This document shows, piece by piece, positions 10,744-20,172 of a stretch of 64,000 nucleotides of DNA. The notes under the pieces were generated by a model that worked only from the letters and a program-made list of their open reading frames with translations, ran no database searches and was not told where the DNA came from. The DNA comes from Cellulomonas sp. URHE0023 (GTDB lineage Bacteria > Actinomycetota > Actinomycetes > Actinomycetales > Cellulomonadaceae): the NCBI RefSeq assembly GCF_000688475.1, contig NZ_JIAN01000006.1, forward strand, positions 780,866 through 844,865. Reading direction: 5' to 3'. The first letter of the stretch is position 1; each line of letters starts with the position of its first letter. Made by a program: the position numbers and the translations under genes.

Positions 10744-11109
10744 TCAGCCCTCTCCTCGCAGGACCCGCAGGTGCCCGCGCCGGGGCGCCTCCGCCAGAGC
10801 CGAGCCCACTGCCTCCGGGAGCGGGTCGGGCTGAGCTGGACGACCCGCCTCACGCACGGCGTCCGCGAGCGCCAGCAGGTCGTCGCGGCTCGGTGCAGCG
10901 GGTGTGAACTCGGGGGTGAGCCGGACGACCTCCCAGCCCCGGGGAGCGGTCAGTCGCTCGCCGTGCTCCATGCACAGGTCGTACGAGTGCGGCTCCGCCT
11001 GCTGCGCGAGCGGGCCGAGGACCGCGGTGGAGTCGGCGTACACGTACGTCAGCGTCGCCACCGCCGGACGGCCGCACGCCGTGCGCGTGCACTGCCTCAC
11101 AGATCTCAC
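10744..11109 (-). CDS. DUF3499 family protein
   Basis: 121 residues from GTG 11109 (GTG 11100 is an alternative). Residues RQCTRTACGRPAVATLTYVY, SYDLCMEHGERL and PRGWEVVRL are hallmarks of DUF3499, an actinobacterial family found next to manB and whiB2. Conserved Cys and His residues suggest a small metal site. The C-terminal 50 residues are Pro/Ala/Arg-rich and variable. It is divergent from the gene at 11185, with about 75 bases between. Confidence 0.92.
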   Translation of the reverse strand: MRSVRQCTRTACGRPAVATLTYVYADSTAVLGPLAQQAEPHSYDLCMEHGERLTAPRGWEVVRLTPEFTPAAPSRDDLLALADAVREAGRPAQPDPLPEAVGSALAEAPRRGHLRVLRGEG

Positions 11110-11172
11110 GGGCTGACGGTACCCCTGGGGCACGACACGCCGCGCTCCCCACGCCGACACGGACCCGCGATC

Positions 11173-11184
11173 TACAGTTCAGAG
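11173..11184 (+). promoter_or_regulatory. Candidate -10 element TACAGT, six bases before GTG 11185 (leaderless start)
   Basis: TACAGT at 11173-11178 fits the actinobacterial TANNNT -10 consensus. Exactly six bases separate it from GTG 11185, so transcription would start at or next to the start codon. No Shine-Dalgarno sequence competes. Confidence 0.55.
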
Positions 11185-11682
11185 GTGAGTCCCGCGTCCC
11201 CACCACCAGCCCGCCGCACCGCCGGCGTCGGTCGACGCACCATGGCCGTGCCGTCGGTCGCGGTGCAGCCCGTACGTCGTCGCGACCGGCGCGGGCGGGG
11301 CCCACGAGGGCCGCTCATGCCGAGCACGATGCCCGCCTACCGCACCCGGGCGGAACGCTTCGACGACCTCGTGCTCGACGCCGTCGAGCGGATCGAGCGT
11401 CACTGGGCCAAGCAGCTCTCGGGAACCGAGTTCGCGGTGGAGGACGTCCCGCCCTCCAACCCGGCACCGTGGGAACGCGGCGGGGTGCCCCTCGGACGCT
11501 ACTTTCCGTCCGACGCGGGTCTGCCCGCCCGCATCGTCATCTACCGGCGGCCGGTCGAGTCCCGCGCCGGCGACCCGTTCGACATGGCCGACCTCGTGCG
11601 CGACGTCGTCGTCGAGCAGGTGGCCCATCTGCTCGGCCGCTCTCCCGACGACGTGGACCCGGACTACCGCGACTCGCACTAA
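11185..11682 (+). CDS. Metallopeptidase-family (zincin-like) protein lacking a clear HExxH motif
   Basis: 165 residues. A basic, Arg-rich N-terminal 45 residues precede a conserved domain (YRTRAERFDDLVLDAVERI, VEDVPPSNPAPWE, IVIYRRPVE). The region that holds HExxH in bacterial homologues reads VVVEQVAHLLGRSPDDVDPDY, so the first His is replaced; only Glu and the later His remain. This is typical of the actinobacterial branch (the Rv3259-like group beside whiB2) and suggests it is not an active zinc peptidase. The start was chosen for the leaderless -10 at 11173; an internal ATG 11317 would remove the basic tail. Confidence 0.85.
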   Translation: MSPASPPPARRTAGVGRRTMAVPSVAVQPVRRRDRRGRGPRGPLMPSTMPAYRTRAERFDDLVLDAVERIERHWAKQLSGTEFAVEDVPPSNPAPWERGGVPLGRYFPSDAGLPARIVIYRRPVESRAGDPFDMADLVRDVVVEQVAHLLGRSPDDVDPDYRDSH

Positions 11683-11694
11683 CCTGTCGCCACG

Positions 11695-12576
11695 ATGAGC
11701 CCCGTTGTCCCGAACCCCTCTGTCCCGAGCACAGATCCCCCCGTTCGCGTCGTCTGCGTCGTCTTCCATCCCGGAGACGAGCTCGCGACCTTCGCCCGCA
11801 CCCTGACCACCGCCTCGGCCCACCCCGTCGACCTCGTGATCGTCGACAACGGCACCGACCAGAGCGTGTCGCGAGCGGTGGCCGACGAGTTCGGCGCCCG
11901 CTTGCTGGTCACCGGCGCCAACCTGGGCTACGGGGGCGCCGTGAACGCGGGTGCCGCGGCGTGCGCGTCGCCGTGGCTCCTCGTCGCGAACTCCGACCTC
12001 GAGTGGGAGCCGGGCTCACTCGACGTGCTGGTCGCCGCCGCCTCCGTCGACGCACGGACCGGCTCCGCAGGCCCGGCCCTGCTCAACCCGGACGGCACGG
12101 TGTACCCGTCCGCCCGCGCGCTGCCGTCGCTGACGCAGGGTGCCGGGCACGCGCTGTTCGTCCGCGTGTGGCCGGGCAACCCGTGGACGCGTCGGTACCG
12201 CGCCGAGCAGGAGGCCGCCGGGCAGCAGCGGGCCGCGGGCTGGCTCTCGGGCGCCTGCCTCCTGGTGCGCCGAGAGGCGTTCGAGGCGGTCGGAGGTTTC
12301 GACGACGCGTACTTCATGTTCTTCGAAGACGTCGACCTCGGTGAGCGCCTCGGTCGCGCCGGATGGACCAACCTGTACGTCCCGCAGGCACGCGTCACGC
12401 ACGTGGGTGGCACGTCGTGGCGCGCCAGACCTGCGCGGATGATCTCCGCGCACCACGCCAGCGCCGCTCGGTACGTCGGGCGCCGCTATCCGCGCTGGTA
12501 CCAGTGGCCGGTCCGCAAGGCGGCTGCGCTCGGCCTGCGCCTGCGTGAACGCTCGGAGCTGCGCGCAGCCTCCTGA
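11695..12576 (+). CDS. Glycosyltransferase family 2, WbbL (rhamnosyltransferase)-like
   Basis: 293 residues, a GT-A fold enzyme. CVVFHPGDELATFARTL begins the nucleotide-binding fold, VIVDNGTD is the first acidic motif, LVANSDLEW holds the metal-binding D, and FMFFEDVDLGERL is the catalytic ED motif. Its place between the whiB2/manB genes matches WbbL1 of mycobacteria, which adds rhamnose to polyprenyl-PP-GlcNAc to start the arabinogalactan linker; assigning that exact reaction here is inference. It starts 12 bases after the zincin-like gene and is probably co-transcribed with it. Confidence 0.88.
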   Translation: MSPVVPNPSVPSTDPPVRVVCVVFHPGDELATFARTLTTASAHPVDLVIVDNGTDQSVSRAVADEFGARLLVTGANLGYGGAVNAGAAACASPWLLVANSDLEWEPGSLDVLVAAASVDARTGSAGPALLNPDGTVYPSARALPSLTQGAGHALFVRVWPGNPWTRRYRAEQEAAGQQRAAGWLSGACLLVRREAFEAVGGFDDAYFMFFEDVDLGERLGRAGWTNLYVPQARVTHVGGTSWRARPARMISAHHASAARYVGRRYPRWYQWPVRKAAALGLRLRERSELRAAS

Positions 12577-12581
12577 GCGCC

Positions 12582-14201
12582 TCAGTACGTACCAAGTCGT
12601 GGATCCTCGCGGACCGCGACGTCCGGCGCGGTGTCCGGTACCGGGACCGGGTCGAGGACCGAGAAGAGTGTCCCGTCGGCCTGTGGCGCCTCCGCGACCA
12701 CGACCCAGGCGAGCGTCACCCCCGCACCCTGGTCGCTGAGCAGGTCGACACCGACGACCCCGGCGTGCGGCGCAGCGACAGCGGCGGGATCCGCGGGCGC
12801 AACCGCGCCCGTGCCCGCTGCGAGCTCGTCGAGCGTCCAGGCGCTGGTGGTGCCCGCCGGGATGCTCACCGTCCGCTCTGCCACAACCGCTCCCCCGGGC
12901 CCGAGCAGCCTGAGGCGTCCTGTCGCCGCGCCGCCGGCCGTGACGTCCTTCGCGCTCGACACGGCGGCGAGCACGAGCGTGCCCTGCGTCCCCGCAGGAA
13001 GAGCGACCAGGCCGGCGCGCCCGGGCGCGGTCGACGCCGCCCATGCACGCTCGACGCTCGGCGAGTCGTCGAGCTCACCGAGCGAACCGGGGCGTGACAT
13101 CACCGACGACGCGATCACCGGCTCGTCGGAGTCCACCACGGCCGTGTAGGCGCCCGCCGGCAGCCCGCCGAGCGGGACGTCGGTGACCTCGCCAGGCGCG
13201 AGCGCCACGGTGTCGACACCGGGCAGCTCGAGGACTCCGTCCGGTCCGAGGAGCGTCACGGTCGCGGTCGTCGCAGCGTCGCCCGGTGCCAGCAGCCGTA
13301 GGGCGGGAGCGTGCGGGTCGTCGACGGTGGACGCGACGACCGAGATGCCTGGAACCACCTGGCGCGTCGAGGGCATCGCACCCGGCACCACGAGCTCGGT
13401 GCCGCCGGGAGTGAAGCCGTCGAGCGCGGAGTCCTGCACGTGCACACCGATGCGTCCGCCTGTCGCGACGACGTGCAGCGCGAGCCGGCGCTGCTCCGCC
13501 GCGATGCCGCCGAGCACGATCACGCGCTGCGCTCCAGGCGCCACGAGATACCGCTCGCCGGTGAGGTCTACCGTGCCGTTGGGCCCCCAGACCTCGAGCG
13601 CGACCTCCGCCGGTGTCGTCCCCGGGTTGTCGAGGACCAGCTGCGCCGTGCTCGACAGATCGGTCGCCCCTCCGAGGAGCCAGGCGTCGCCGGTCGACTG
13701 CTGGCAGGAGGCCGCGGCCAGACCTCGCAGGTCGCCTGCCGTGACGAGCCCGCTGCCGACCGCCGCGACCCGGGCCGGGACGTCGGTCGGGTCGGCTCGC
13801 ACGATCGAGGGGACCCCCACGGTCGGGAGCTGGACTGCGTCTCCGTCCGCGGCCAGGGTCGCCCAGGTCGTCGACCGGTCCAGCGGGAGGACCGCGCCCG
13901 GACCGCTGGGGGACGAGGTGACCGCCGTGACCGTGCTGATCGGGTCCACCGGTGTCGGGTCGAACGCACCGTCGCCGCGACCCGTGTCGTCGGGCAGGAT
14001 CAGCGGCCCGGGGCAGACGAGCGTCGTCGCCGACGGCTTGACGGGCACCCGGGTCGCGGGCACCGCCGGGTCGTCGCCATCAGGCAGGCGCGTCCCGGCC
14101 GCCACGACCGCGACCGTCAGCCCGAGCACCACGAGCCCCGTGGCAGCGCGCGCCGTGCGTCCCAGCCAGACGTGCGAACGGGAGACCTCTGCATCGGTCA
14201 T
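12582..14201 (-). CDS. DUF5719 family secreted or membrane-anchored protein
   Basis: 539 residues. One hydrophobic helix at about 20-36 (TGLVVLGLTVAVVAAG) acts as a signal anchor, and the remainder is Ala/Val/Thr/Gly-rich with repeated beta-sandwich-like strands, expected outside the membrane. This is the DUF5719 layout of actinobacteria. The gene overlaps the giant GT2 protein upstream by four bases (ATGA), a pairing that recurs in the phylum and suggests a joint envelope role. No catalytic motif is apparent. Confidence 0.85.
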   Translation of the reverse strand: MTDAEVSRSHVWLGRTARAATGLVVLGLTVAVVAAGTRLPDGDDPAVPATRVPVKPSATTLVCPGPLILPDDTGRGDGAFDPTPVDPISTVTAVTSSPSGPGAVLPLDRSTTWATLAADGDAVQLPTVGVPSIVRADPTDVPARVAAVGSGLVTAGDLRGLAAASCQQSTGDAWLLGGATDLSSTAQLVLDNPGTTPAEVALEVWGPNGTVDLTGERYLVAPGAQRVIVLGGIAAEQRRLALHVVATGGRIGVHVQDSALDGFTPGGTELVVPGAMPSTRQVVPGISVVASTVDDPHAPALRLLAPGDAATTATVTLLGPDGVLELPGVDTVALAPGEVTDVPLGGLPAGAYTAVVDSDEPVIASSVMSRPGSLGELDDSPSVERAWAASTAPGRAGLVALPAGTQGTLVLAAVSSAKDVTAGGAATGRLRLLGPGGAVVAERTVSIPAGTTSAWTLDELAAGTGAVAPADPAAVAAPHAGVVGVDLLSDQGAGVTLAWVVVAEAPQADGTLFSVLDPVPVPDTAPDVAVREDPRLGTY

Positions 14202-17200
14202 GAGCGTCCGCTCCAGCTCCGGGCGCCGCGACGCCGGCGGACCGGTACCGCGAGCAGCAGGGTGACGAGCAGGACGAGCGACTGGACGACGAGCACCGGG
14301 GTCCGATCAGGGGTGTCGTATCGGACGACGAGGTCGCCGCCACCGGCGCCGAGGTCGAAGGACTGTCGCCATCCGTCCTGGAGCGCGCGCAGCGGTGCAC
14401 CGTCGAGCGAGGCGTGCCAGTGCGGGTCGGCACGCTCCGCGAGAACGAGATGCCGGCCGGCGTCACCCGCGGGAACACGGGCGTGGACGGAGCGGTCGGA
14501 CGAGGGCACTGCGACCGCGGCGACCGTCGGGTCGGCGATATCGGCTCCCGAGGGGACCAGACGGGCCCACGCGGACACCACGACCGGGGCAGCCGCGCCG
14601 GCACCGGGGGCGGTCGCCTGGACCCTCCACAGGGTGCCCGCCGCGTTGACGGTGACGCGCTCGAGCCCCGCGGTGGCGTCCAGCCGGCTGACCAGCTCGT
14701 CGCGCGCAGCCCTGGCCACCTGGTCGTCGGCCGTGCGCTGGGGAAGGGCTGGCACGAGCACGTCGGCGACCCCGAGCGAGCCGAGCTCGCCGGCGACGTC
14801 ACCGCTCGCCGCGGTCGCGAGACGTGCGACGAGGGCGTCGACCTCCTGTGTCGCGGCGTCGTCCGGGGCCACGGTCGGGTCCGTGAGGTCCCCGTCCAGC
14901 GTGCGGGTCCAGGCGGCGGCGGCCTGGTCGACCAGGGCCGGCCCGTCCCCCCGCATGAGCTGCCAGGTTGCCGTCGGGCCGGAGCCCTCCTCCGGCGTCG
15001 CGCTCACGGCGAGGACCCGGGATGCTGCCGGCGAGTTCTGCGCCTGCTGCCCGACCGCAGGGACGATCGGTCCGTCGAGGGTGCTCAGTGCGACCGCGTC
15101 ACCCGTCCGTGCCTGCCAGGTCCACGTACCCAGCCAGGCCAGCGGCACGACGACGGCGACCAACGTCAGCGCAGCAGCAAGCACCTGGCGCACGCCGAAC
15201 GAGTAGCTGCCGAGCCGCTCACGCAGGCGGTCGGTGCCGATCACCGCCGCGGTGAGCAGTCCAGCGCCTGCCAGCGAGACCGCCGGGCCCGACCAGCCGC
15301 GCACCAGTGACCCACCGTCGAGCGCCACGGGGACGAGGACGACGACCGACGCCGTGGCCAGACCGGTCACGGCGACCAGCCAGGCGCCGCGCACGGCGCG
15401 AGCCGCGGGGGCGCCGCGCAGGAGGGCGAGCACGGCAAGGACGAGCACGACGGCACCTGTGGCGAGCGGCAGCGCGTTCGCGACACCCGACGGCAGCACT
15501 GCACCGACGAGGGTGCTCGGATCGGACGGGACGCCCAGCAGCCGGCTGAGGGGGTCGGCTGCGGGGGTCACAACCGGCAGTCCCGGGTCGGCGACGAGCA
15601 GGCGCCACCCGGGCAGACCGCGGCGAGCCGCCTCCACCAGGGTCGGGGCCAGCAGGACGATCGCCGGGACGGCGGCGAGCAGCACGCGTCCGCGGCGGCG
15701 TGGTGCGCACAACGCGACGATGCAGAGCGCGAGCAGACCCGGGACGAGCAGCACAGGGGCTCCGGCCACGACGACAGCGAATGCCAACGCGGCACCCGCC
15801 GCTGCGGCGATCGACCCCGTCGGGTCGGGCGCACCCACGAGCGTGAGGGGCTCGGCCAACGGGACCGCGGGGGTCGGCCCGGAGTGCGTGGGCACGCGCT
15901 GGTGCGGGATCTCGGCCGCAACCGGCCCTGCAGGGTCGATGTCGTCGGCGTCGGCGTGCCGAGCCGTCACCAACCCCGACAGGACCTGGTCGACGCGCTG
16001 CACGCCGACCGCTCGCGCAAGCCCGAGACCCACCCACGGCAGCGCCACGTGTGCGACGACCGCCCCGAGCCGGCCCGCGCCCAGTGCGAGCAGGAGCGTC
16101 GGCGCCGCAGCCCAGACCAGTGCCGCCCACGCACGCACGCCGACGGAACGCGTCACCGCGCCTGCCGCGGCCCAGGCGCCGGTCCCGGCGAGCACGACCG
16201 ACCCGAGCAGGAGCAGCCCGACGGCGGCCGACGAGGACCCGCCCGTGGCGGCCGTCGGACCGACGAGCAAAGTCAGCAGCGCGTCGGCGGGCCCGGGCGT
16301 CCCGAGGCCCCCGGCCACCCAGCCCGAGGTCGCCGCGCTCCACAGGTCCCCGAGGCGAGCGGTGGTCGGCAGCAGAGCATCGCCGACGAGCCGCGCACCG
16401 CCGACCACGGGGGCCACCAGAGAGCCGAGCGCCAACGCCGTGACGATCGAGAGCCCGCCTGCCAGGACGGCGAGGGTGGTGCGGCGCTTGGTCGTGAGGG
16501 CGGCCAGCTCGCGCAGCTCGAGCTCGCTGGGCGCCTGGACGACGCGCCGGACCTCCGCACGTGCGAGACGCCGGTCGCGCGACTGCGACCAGACGTCGCG
16601 CAGCCCCGCCTGGAGCGGTCGCAGCGCGCGTCGGGGCAGCCGCCGGGTGCGCGTCGCGCGCGCCCGGGCCCGGACGACACCGGCAGGCCGGCCGATCGCG
16701 ACCAGTGCCGAGCGCAGCTCGTCGACCGCGAGGCCCGGCTCCTTGGCTGCGAGCTGCCACAGCGACCGGACGACCGCCCCCACGAGCGCGAGTACCGCGA
16801 CCACCGGCACGAGCACGAGCGGCGCCGCGACCAGACGGCTGTGCACGAGCGCGCGGCGGCGTGCGTCGAACGAGCGCCTAGGGTCCGCCGCGTCGTCCTC
16901 GCCGTCGCCGTCCAGGTCGGTCGGCACAGCGGTGGCGCCCGACCCGCCTGCGGTGCGCAGCCCGAGGTAGCCGGCCTGTGCGTGTCGCACGACGGCTGAC
17001 GGGACCACGATGACGCGGTGCCCCGCCAGGCGTGCCCGGCGCGACAGGTCGAAGCCGTCGCCGAAGGGTCCGAGCAGCGGGTCGGTTCCGCGCAGGTGCT
17101 CCCACACGTCACGCCGCACCAACGCGCCAGCCAGGCCGACCCCGAGCACGTCGTCGCGGCCGTCGTGCTGACCCTGGTCGAGCTCCCCCGGTTCGACGTC

Positions 17201-17719
17201 TGTCATGCGGCGACCGGAGCGCGAGGTACGAAGGCCCACCTCGAGCAGACGTTCCGGATCCGTCCAGGTCCGCTGCTTGACGCCCGCGACGGCCACCGAG
17301 GGCGCGCGGCCGACCGCGCGCACCAGCTCGGCCAGTGCCGTGGGTGCGGGGGCGCTGTCGTCGTGCAGAAGCCACAACCAGGTCGTGGTGGGACCGACCT
17401 CGGTCGCGAGCGCGCGCCGCACGGCGTGTCCGAAGGTGCGGGCTCCGGGAGCGTGCACGAGGTAGAGAGAGGGCGTCGGGGAGTCGACGACGGCGCCGAA
17501 GATCCGTTGGAACATCGGCCCGACGGACTCGTCGGCGGCCTGGGAGACGTCAACGAGGAAGACGCGCAGAGGGCGACGCGTCTGCGCCGCGAGCGCGACG
17601 AGCGTCGTCTCGAGGTACGGGGTGCGGCCGTGAGTGACGACGACCGCCGACACCGGCGTCGTCACCGGTGTCGAGGAGGTCGCCGTGGGGACATCCACGG
17701 GCTGGAGCGTGTCAGTCAT
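14198..17719 (-). CDS. Giant multi-pass membrane protein with N-terminal GT2 domain
   Basis: 1173 residues from ATG 17719; an upstream ATG at 17797 would overlap whiB2 by eleven bases and is less likely. Residues 22-250 form a GT2 domain (SAVVVTHGRTPYLETTL, WLLHDDSAP at about 116-124). After Arg-rich linkers come about a dozen hydrophobic helices (about 430-900), then an extracytoplasmic C-terminal region that ends in a last helix. The size and DUF5719 partner match a conserved actinobacterial envelope glycosyltransferase encoded downstream of whiB2. Donor and acceptor are unknown. Confidence 0.88.
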   Translation of the reverse strand: MTDTLQPVDVPTATSSTPVTTPVSAVVVTHGRTPYLETTLVALAAQTRRPLRVFLVDVSQAADESVGPMFQRIFGAVVDSPTPSLYLVHAPGARTFGHAVRRALATEVGPTTTWLWLLHDDSAPAPTALAELVRAVGRAPSVAVAGVKQRTWTDPERLLEVGLRTSRSGRRMTDVEPGELDQGQHDGRDDVLGVGLAGALVRRDVWEHLRGTDPLLGPFGDGFDLSRRARLAGHRVIVVPSAVVRHAQAGYLGLRTAGGSGATAVPTDLDGDGEDDAADPRRSFDARRRALVHSRLVAAPLVLVPVVAVLALVGAVVRSLWQLAAKEPGLAVDELRSALVAIGRPAGVVRARARATRTRRLPRRALRPLQAGLRDVWSQSRDRRLARAEVRRVVQAPSELELRELAALTTKRRTTLAVLAGGLSIVTALALGSLVAPVVGGARLVGDALLPTTARLGDLWSAATSGWVAGGLGTPGPADALLTLLVGPTAATGGSSSAAVGLLLLGSVVLAGTGAWAAAGAVTRSVGVRAWAALVWAAAPTLLLALGAGRLGAVVAHVALPWVGLGLARAVGVQRVDQVLSGLVTARHADADDIDPAGPVAAEIPHQRVPTHSGPTPAVPLAEPLTLVGAPDPTGSIAAAAGAALAFAVVVAGAPVLLVPGLLALCIVALCAPRRRGRVLLAAVPAIVLLAPTLVEAARRGLPGWRLLVADPGLPVVTPAADPLSRLLGVPSDPSTLVGAVLPSGVANALPLATGAVVLVLAVLALLRGAPAARAVRGAWLVAVTGLATASVVVLVPVALDGGSLVRGWSGPAVSLAGAGLLTAAVIGTDRLRERLGSYSFGVRQVLAAALTLVAVVVPLAWLGTWTWQARTGDAVALSTLDGPIVPAVGQQAQNSPAASRVLAVSATPEEGSGPTATWQLMRGDGPALVDQAAAAWTRTLDGDLTDPTVAPDDAATQEVDALVARLATAASGDVAGELGSLGVADVLVPALPQRTADDQVARAARDELVSRLDATAGLERVTVNAAGTLWRVQATAPGAGAAAPVVVSAWARLVPSGADIADPTVAAVAVPSSDRSVHARVPAGDAGRHLVLAERADPHWHASLDGAPLRALQDGWRQSFDLGAGGGDLVVRYDTPDRTPVLVVQSLVLLVTLLLAVPVRRRRGARSWSGRS

Positions 17720-17786
17720 GCTCGGAACATGGTGCGTCAGCCCCAGCGGGAGCCCGGGAGCGACACGCCCCGGCGACCTACGAGGG

Positions 17787-18116
17787 TCAGACGACACGCC
17801 GCTTGAGCTTGCGCCGCTCCCGCTCGGACAGGCCGCCCCAGATGCCGAAGCGCTCGTCGTTCTGCAGTGCGTACTCGAGGCACTCGGAGCGCACGTCGCA
17901 CCCGGTGCACACCTTCTTGGCCTCGCGGGTCGAGCCGCCCTTCTCGGGGAAGAACGCCTCAGGGTCGGTCTGGGCGCACAGAGCGCGCTCCTGCCAACCC
18001 ATCGGGCCCTCGTCCTCGAGGGCGCCGAAGATCGGCAGCACGTTCGAAGCCTGCGTCTGTGCAGTCTTGCGTGCGTCTGATGGGAAGATCTCGTCGTTGT
18101 CGAGCAGGTTCCACAT
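17787..18116 (-). CDS. whiB2: WhiB-family iron-sulfur transcriptional regulator (WhiB2/WhmD type)
   Basis: 109 residues from ATG 18116, with GGAGG seven bases upstream; a longer frame to 18254 has no family similarity. The four cluster-binding cysteines are at 47, 70, 73 and 79 (C-x22-CxxC-x5-C), the G[VI]WGG turn is at 91-95, and the basic tail RERRKLKRRVV binds DNA. WhiB2 orthologues are needed for septation and cell division. Location beside manB, DUF3499 and wall-polymer glycosyltransferases supports the WhiB2 assignment rather than WhiB1 or WhiB7. Confidence 0.95.
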   Translation of the reverse strand: MWNLLDNDEIFPSDARKTAQTQASNVLPIFGALEDEGPMGWQERALCAQTDPEAFFPEKGGSTREAKKVCTGCDVRSECLEYALQNDERFGIWGGLSERERRKLKRRVV

Positions 18117-18325
18117 GCGTGCCTCCGTGCGGTATTCGTGTGCTGGGTGCTGCTGTGGATGGGTGTGACACCGTGCCGAGGTGCTGATGTGATGAAGTTC
18201 CGTCCGGGTGAATCCCTTCCTAGGAATTACACGCGTGTCGTTCGCGTTGGTCAAGCCGAGAGGTGGTATTTGCCCGGTTTCTCCGGGTGATCTTCGGTGA
18301 TTCTGGTCCCCCGGGCGTGTCGCCG
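18117..18325. other. Divergent intergenic region between whiB2 and the TIGR03089 gene
   Basis: About 220 bases separate the two starts. The GGAGG of whiB2 lies at the left end. The whiB2 leader must be long or its promoter distant, since the stretch is less GC-rich around 18215-18275 (taggaattacac, ggtatttg). A short CCCGG-TTTCT-CCGGG stem lies near 18272-18289. No reading frame in it looks coding. Confidence 0.4.
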
Positions 18326-18337
18326 TAGGGTTGCGGC
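18326..18337 (+). promoter_or_regulatory. Candidate -10 element TAGGGT, six bases before GTG 18338
   Basis: TAGGGT at 18326-18331 fits TANNNT, and the six-base gap to GTG 18338 repeats the arrangement seen before five other plus-strand genes in this window. It implies a leaderless transcript. Confidence 0.5.
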
Positions 18338-19063
18338 GTGCCTCCAGCGACCATCCCCGACCTCCTCACCCTCCTGACGCGTGAGCCGGGGCGTCCTCGC
18401 ATCACCTGGTACGCGGCCGACGGTGACCGGGTCGAGCTCTCCGGGGCGGTGCTGGACAACTGGGTGGCGAAGACCACCAACCTCCTGGTCGAGGAGCTTG
18501 ACGTCGAACCCGGGACACGGGTCCTCCTCGACCTGCCGACCCACTGGCGGACCATCGTCTGGCAGCTCGCCGTATGGCGCGCCGGCGGGTGCGTCGTGCT
18601 GGCCGGCGGTCCTCCCGCAGACGTCGTCGTGACGGACTCCCCCTCGTCGTACGCGACCTCGAGCACCACCCACCTGGTCGCGGTCAGCCTGCCGGCGCTC
18701 GCCCGACGGTTCGTCGGCGACCTGCCGCCCGGCGCGCTGGATGCCGCAGCATCCGTGATGACCTACGGCGACGTGATCGGCTGGGCACCCACACCGGCGC
18801 ACACCGATCTTGCGGTGGATCCCGGCCCGAACCACGGTGAGCTCGTCTCGTGGGCGCTCGGCGCGCACCCCGAGGGCGCAGAGCGGGTGCTGGTCACGGC
18901 AGGCCGGGGTCGCACCTCGGCAACCGACGTCCGGCACGTGCTCGGGGTCCTCGCGCGGAACGGCTCGGTCGTGCTGGTCGACGCGGACCTCGCGAGCGCC
19001 CTCGATGCCGATGCGGATCGAGCCGCGCGCCTCGTCGCGTCGGAGCTGATCACGCGCTCCTAG
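18338..19063 (+). CDS. TIGR03089 family protein
   Basis: 241 residues of the actinobacterial TIGR03089 family, which resembles a shortened N-terminal half of acyl-CoA synthetases/adenylating enzymes. Visible features are ITWYAADGDRVELSG, the LLDLPTHWRTIVWQLAVWRAGG helix and LVAVSLPALARRF. The adenylation P-loop and C-terminal lid are absent, so it is unlikely to be an active ligase. The stop overlaps the convergent glycosyltransferase stop at a CTAG that reads TAG on both strands. Confidence 0.85.
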   Translation: MPPATIPDLLTLLTREPGRPRITWYAADGDRVELSGAVLDNWVAKTTNLLVEELDVEPGTRVLLDLPTHWRTIVWQLAVWRAGGCVVLAGGPPADVVVTDSPSSYATSSTTHLVAVSLPALARRFVGDLPPGALDAAASVMTYGDVIGWAPTPAHTDLAVDPGPNHGELVSWALGAHPEGAERVLVTAGRGRTSATDVRHVLGVLARNGSVVLVDADLASALDADADRAARLVASELITRS

Positions 19064-20115
19064 TCGGCACCTAGGACTCTCCGCAGCTCTGCGCCCATCC
19101 GCTCACGGCTGAAGAGGTCCCGGGCCTCATCGGCGTAGCGCTGGGCGAGCGACCTCGCCCTACCGCCGGCAACCAAGGCGTCGAGCTCTCGGGTCCACGC
19201 GTCGGCATCCTGTGCCGTGACGACGATTCCGGTCTGGCCGTCGACGACGGCGTCGCGCAGACCTTCGAGATCCGCGACCACGACGAGCGCACCGCGCATT
19301 GCCGCCTCGACAGCGACCAGGCCGAAACCCTCCATGTCCCCGGCCACAGGGATGTTGGGCTGCACGAAGATGTCGCACCCCCGCATCAGGAGCTCGCGAG
19401 CGGCGTCGTCCACCCTGCCCAGGAGCCGCACCTTCTCGGGGTCGGCGATCGTCGCGCGCGCCTGGACCACGCCTGCTCGGTCCTCCCCGTCCCCGGCGAC
19501 GACGTAGATACAGTCCGCGGGGAGGGCCGGGAGCACGTCGCGGATGAACCACGCGACCCCCTTGCGGCGGACGAGGCGCCCCAACGTGGCGATCACCACC
19601 GCCTCGGGGGCGACACCGAGGCTCTCGCGCAGCTCTCGCCGAGACACCTGCGGGTCCGAGACCGTGGGTACCTCCACGCCGAGCCGGACGACCTGGACGC
19701 GGTCGGCAGGGACTCCGGCGGCGACCGCGGCGGCAGCGGTCGCCTGACTGATCGCGACGACTTGGTGCGCGTCCGGCAGCCACCGCCGGACGAGCCACTG
19801 GTAGGCGCCCGGTGACCAGACCACGTCCTTGCCCATCGCCATCGTCGCCAACCGGACCGACCGGACGAAGGGCCGCAGGACGAGGAACATCAGCACGTCA
19901 CCGGCAAGCACGACGTCGACCTCCCGACGACGCGCGACGCGCCTGGCCGTGCGCACGGCACGCACCAGGAAGAGGGGAAGCGACCGGTTCGGTCCGCCGT
20001 GCGAGACGAGCCGCGCCTCACCGTCCTCCAGCGCGCGCCAGACGTCCGCGGCGAGGGTCTGCATCCCACCGACCGACGGCGGGAACTTCCGCGTCACGAA
20101 GAGCACCCTGGGCAT
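19060..20115 (-). CDS. Glycosyltransferase family 4 (PimB/MgtA-like)
   Basis: 351 residues from ATG 20115; 30 further in-frame codons upstream are rejected because they run into the promoter of the next gene. MPRVLFVTRKFPPSVGGMQ is the classic N-terminal GT-B acceptor domain with the GG loop, and GRLVRRKGVAWFI and EGFGLVAVEAAMRGALVVV are the donor-domain signatures (E-x7-E). Such enzymes transfer sugars from nucleotide donors to lipid-linked acceptors on the inner membrane face. The exact donor is not determined. Confidence 0.92.
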   Translation of the reverse strand: MPRVLFVTRKFPPSVGGMQTLAADVWRALEDGEARLVSHGGPNRSLPLFLVRAVRTARRVARRREVDVVLAGDVLMFLVLRPFVRSVRLATMAMGKDVVWSPGAYQWLVRRWLPDAHQVVAISQATAAAAVAAGVPADRVQVVRLGVEVPTVSDPQVSRRELRESLGVAPEAVVIATLGRLVRRKGVAWFIRDVLPALPADCIYVVAGDGEDRAGVVQARATIADPEKVRLLGRVDDAARELLMRGCDIFVQPNIPVAGDMEGFGLVAVEAAMRGALVVVADLEGLRDAVVDGQTGIVVTAQDADAWTRELDALVAGGRARSLAQRYADEARDLFSRERMGAELRRVLGAD

Positions 20116-20172
20116 GGAGCGGACAGTACCGGCGCTTGACCGACCGCCGACGGTCGGCCGCCGTCGCGCCCC

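Noticed and set aside
18338..19063. Acyl-CoA synthetase
   Set aside because: The protein is only 241 residues and lacks the adenylate-forming P-loop and lid domain; it fits TIGR03089 instead.
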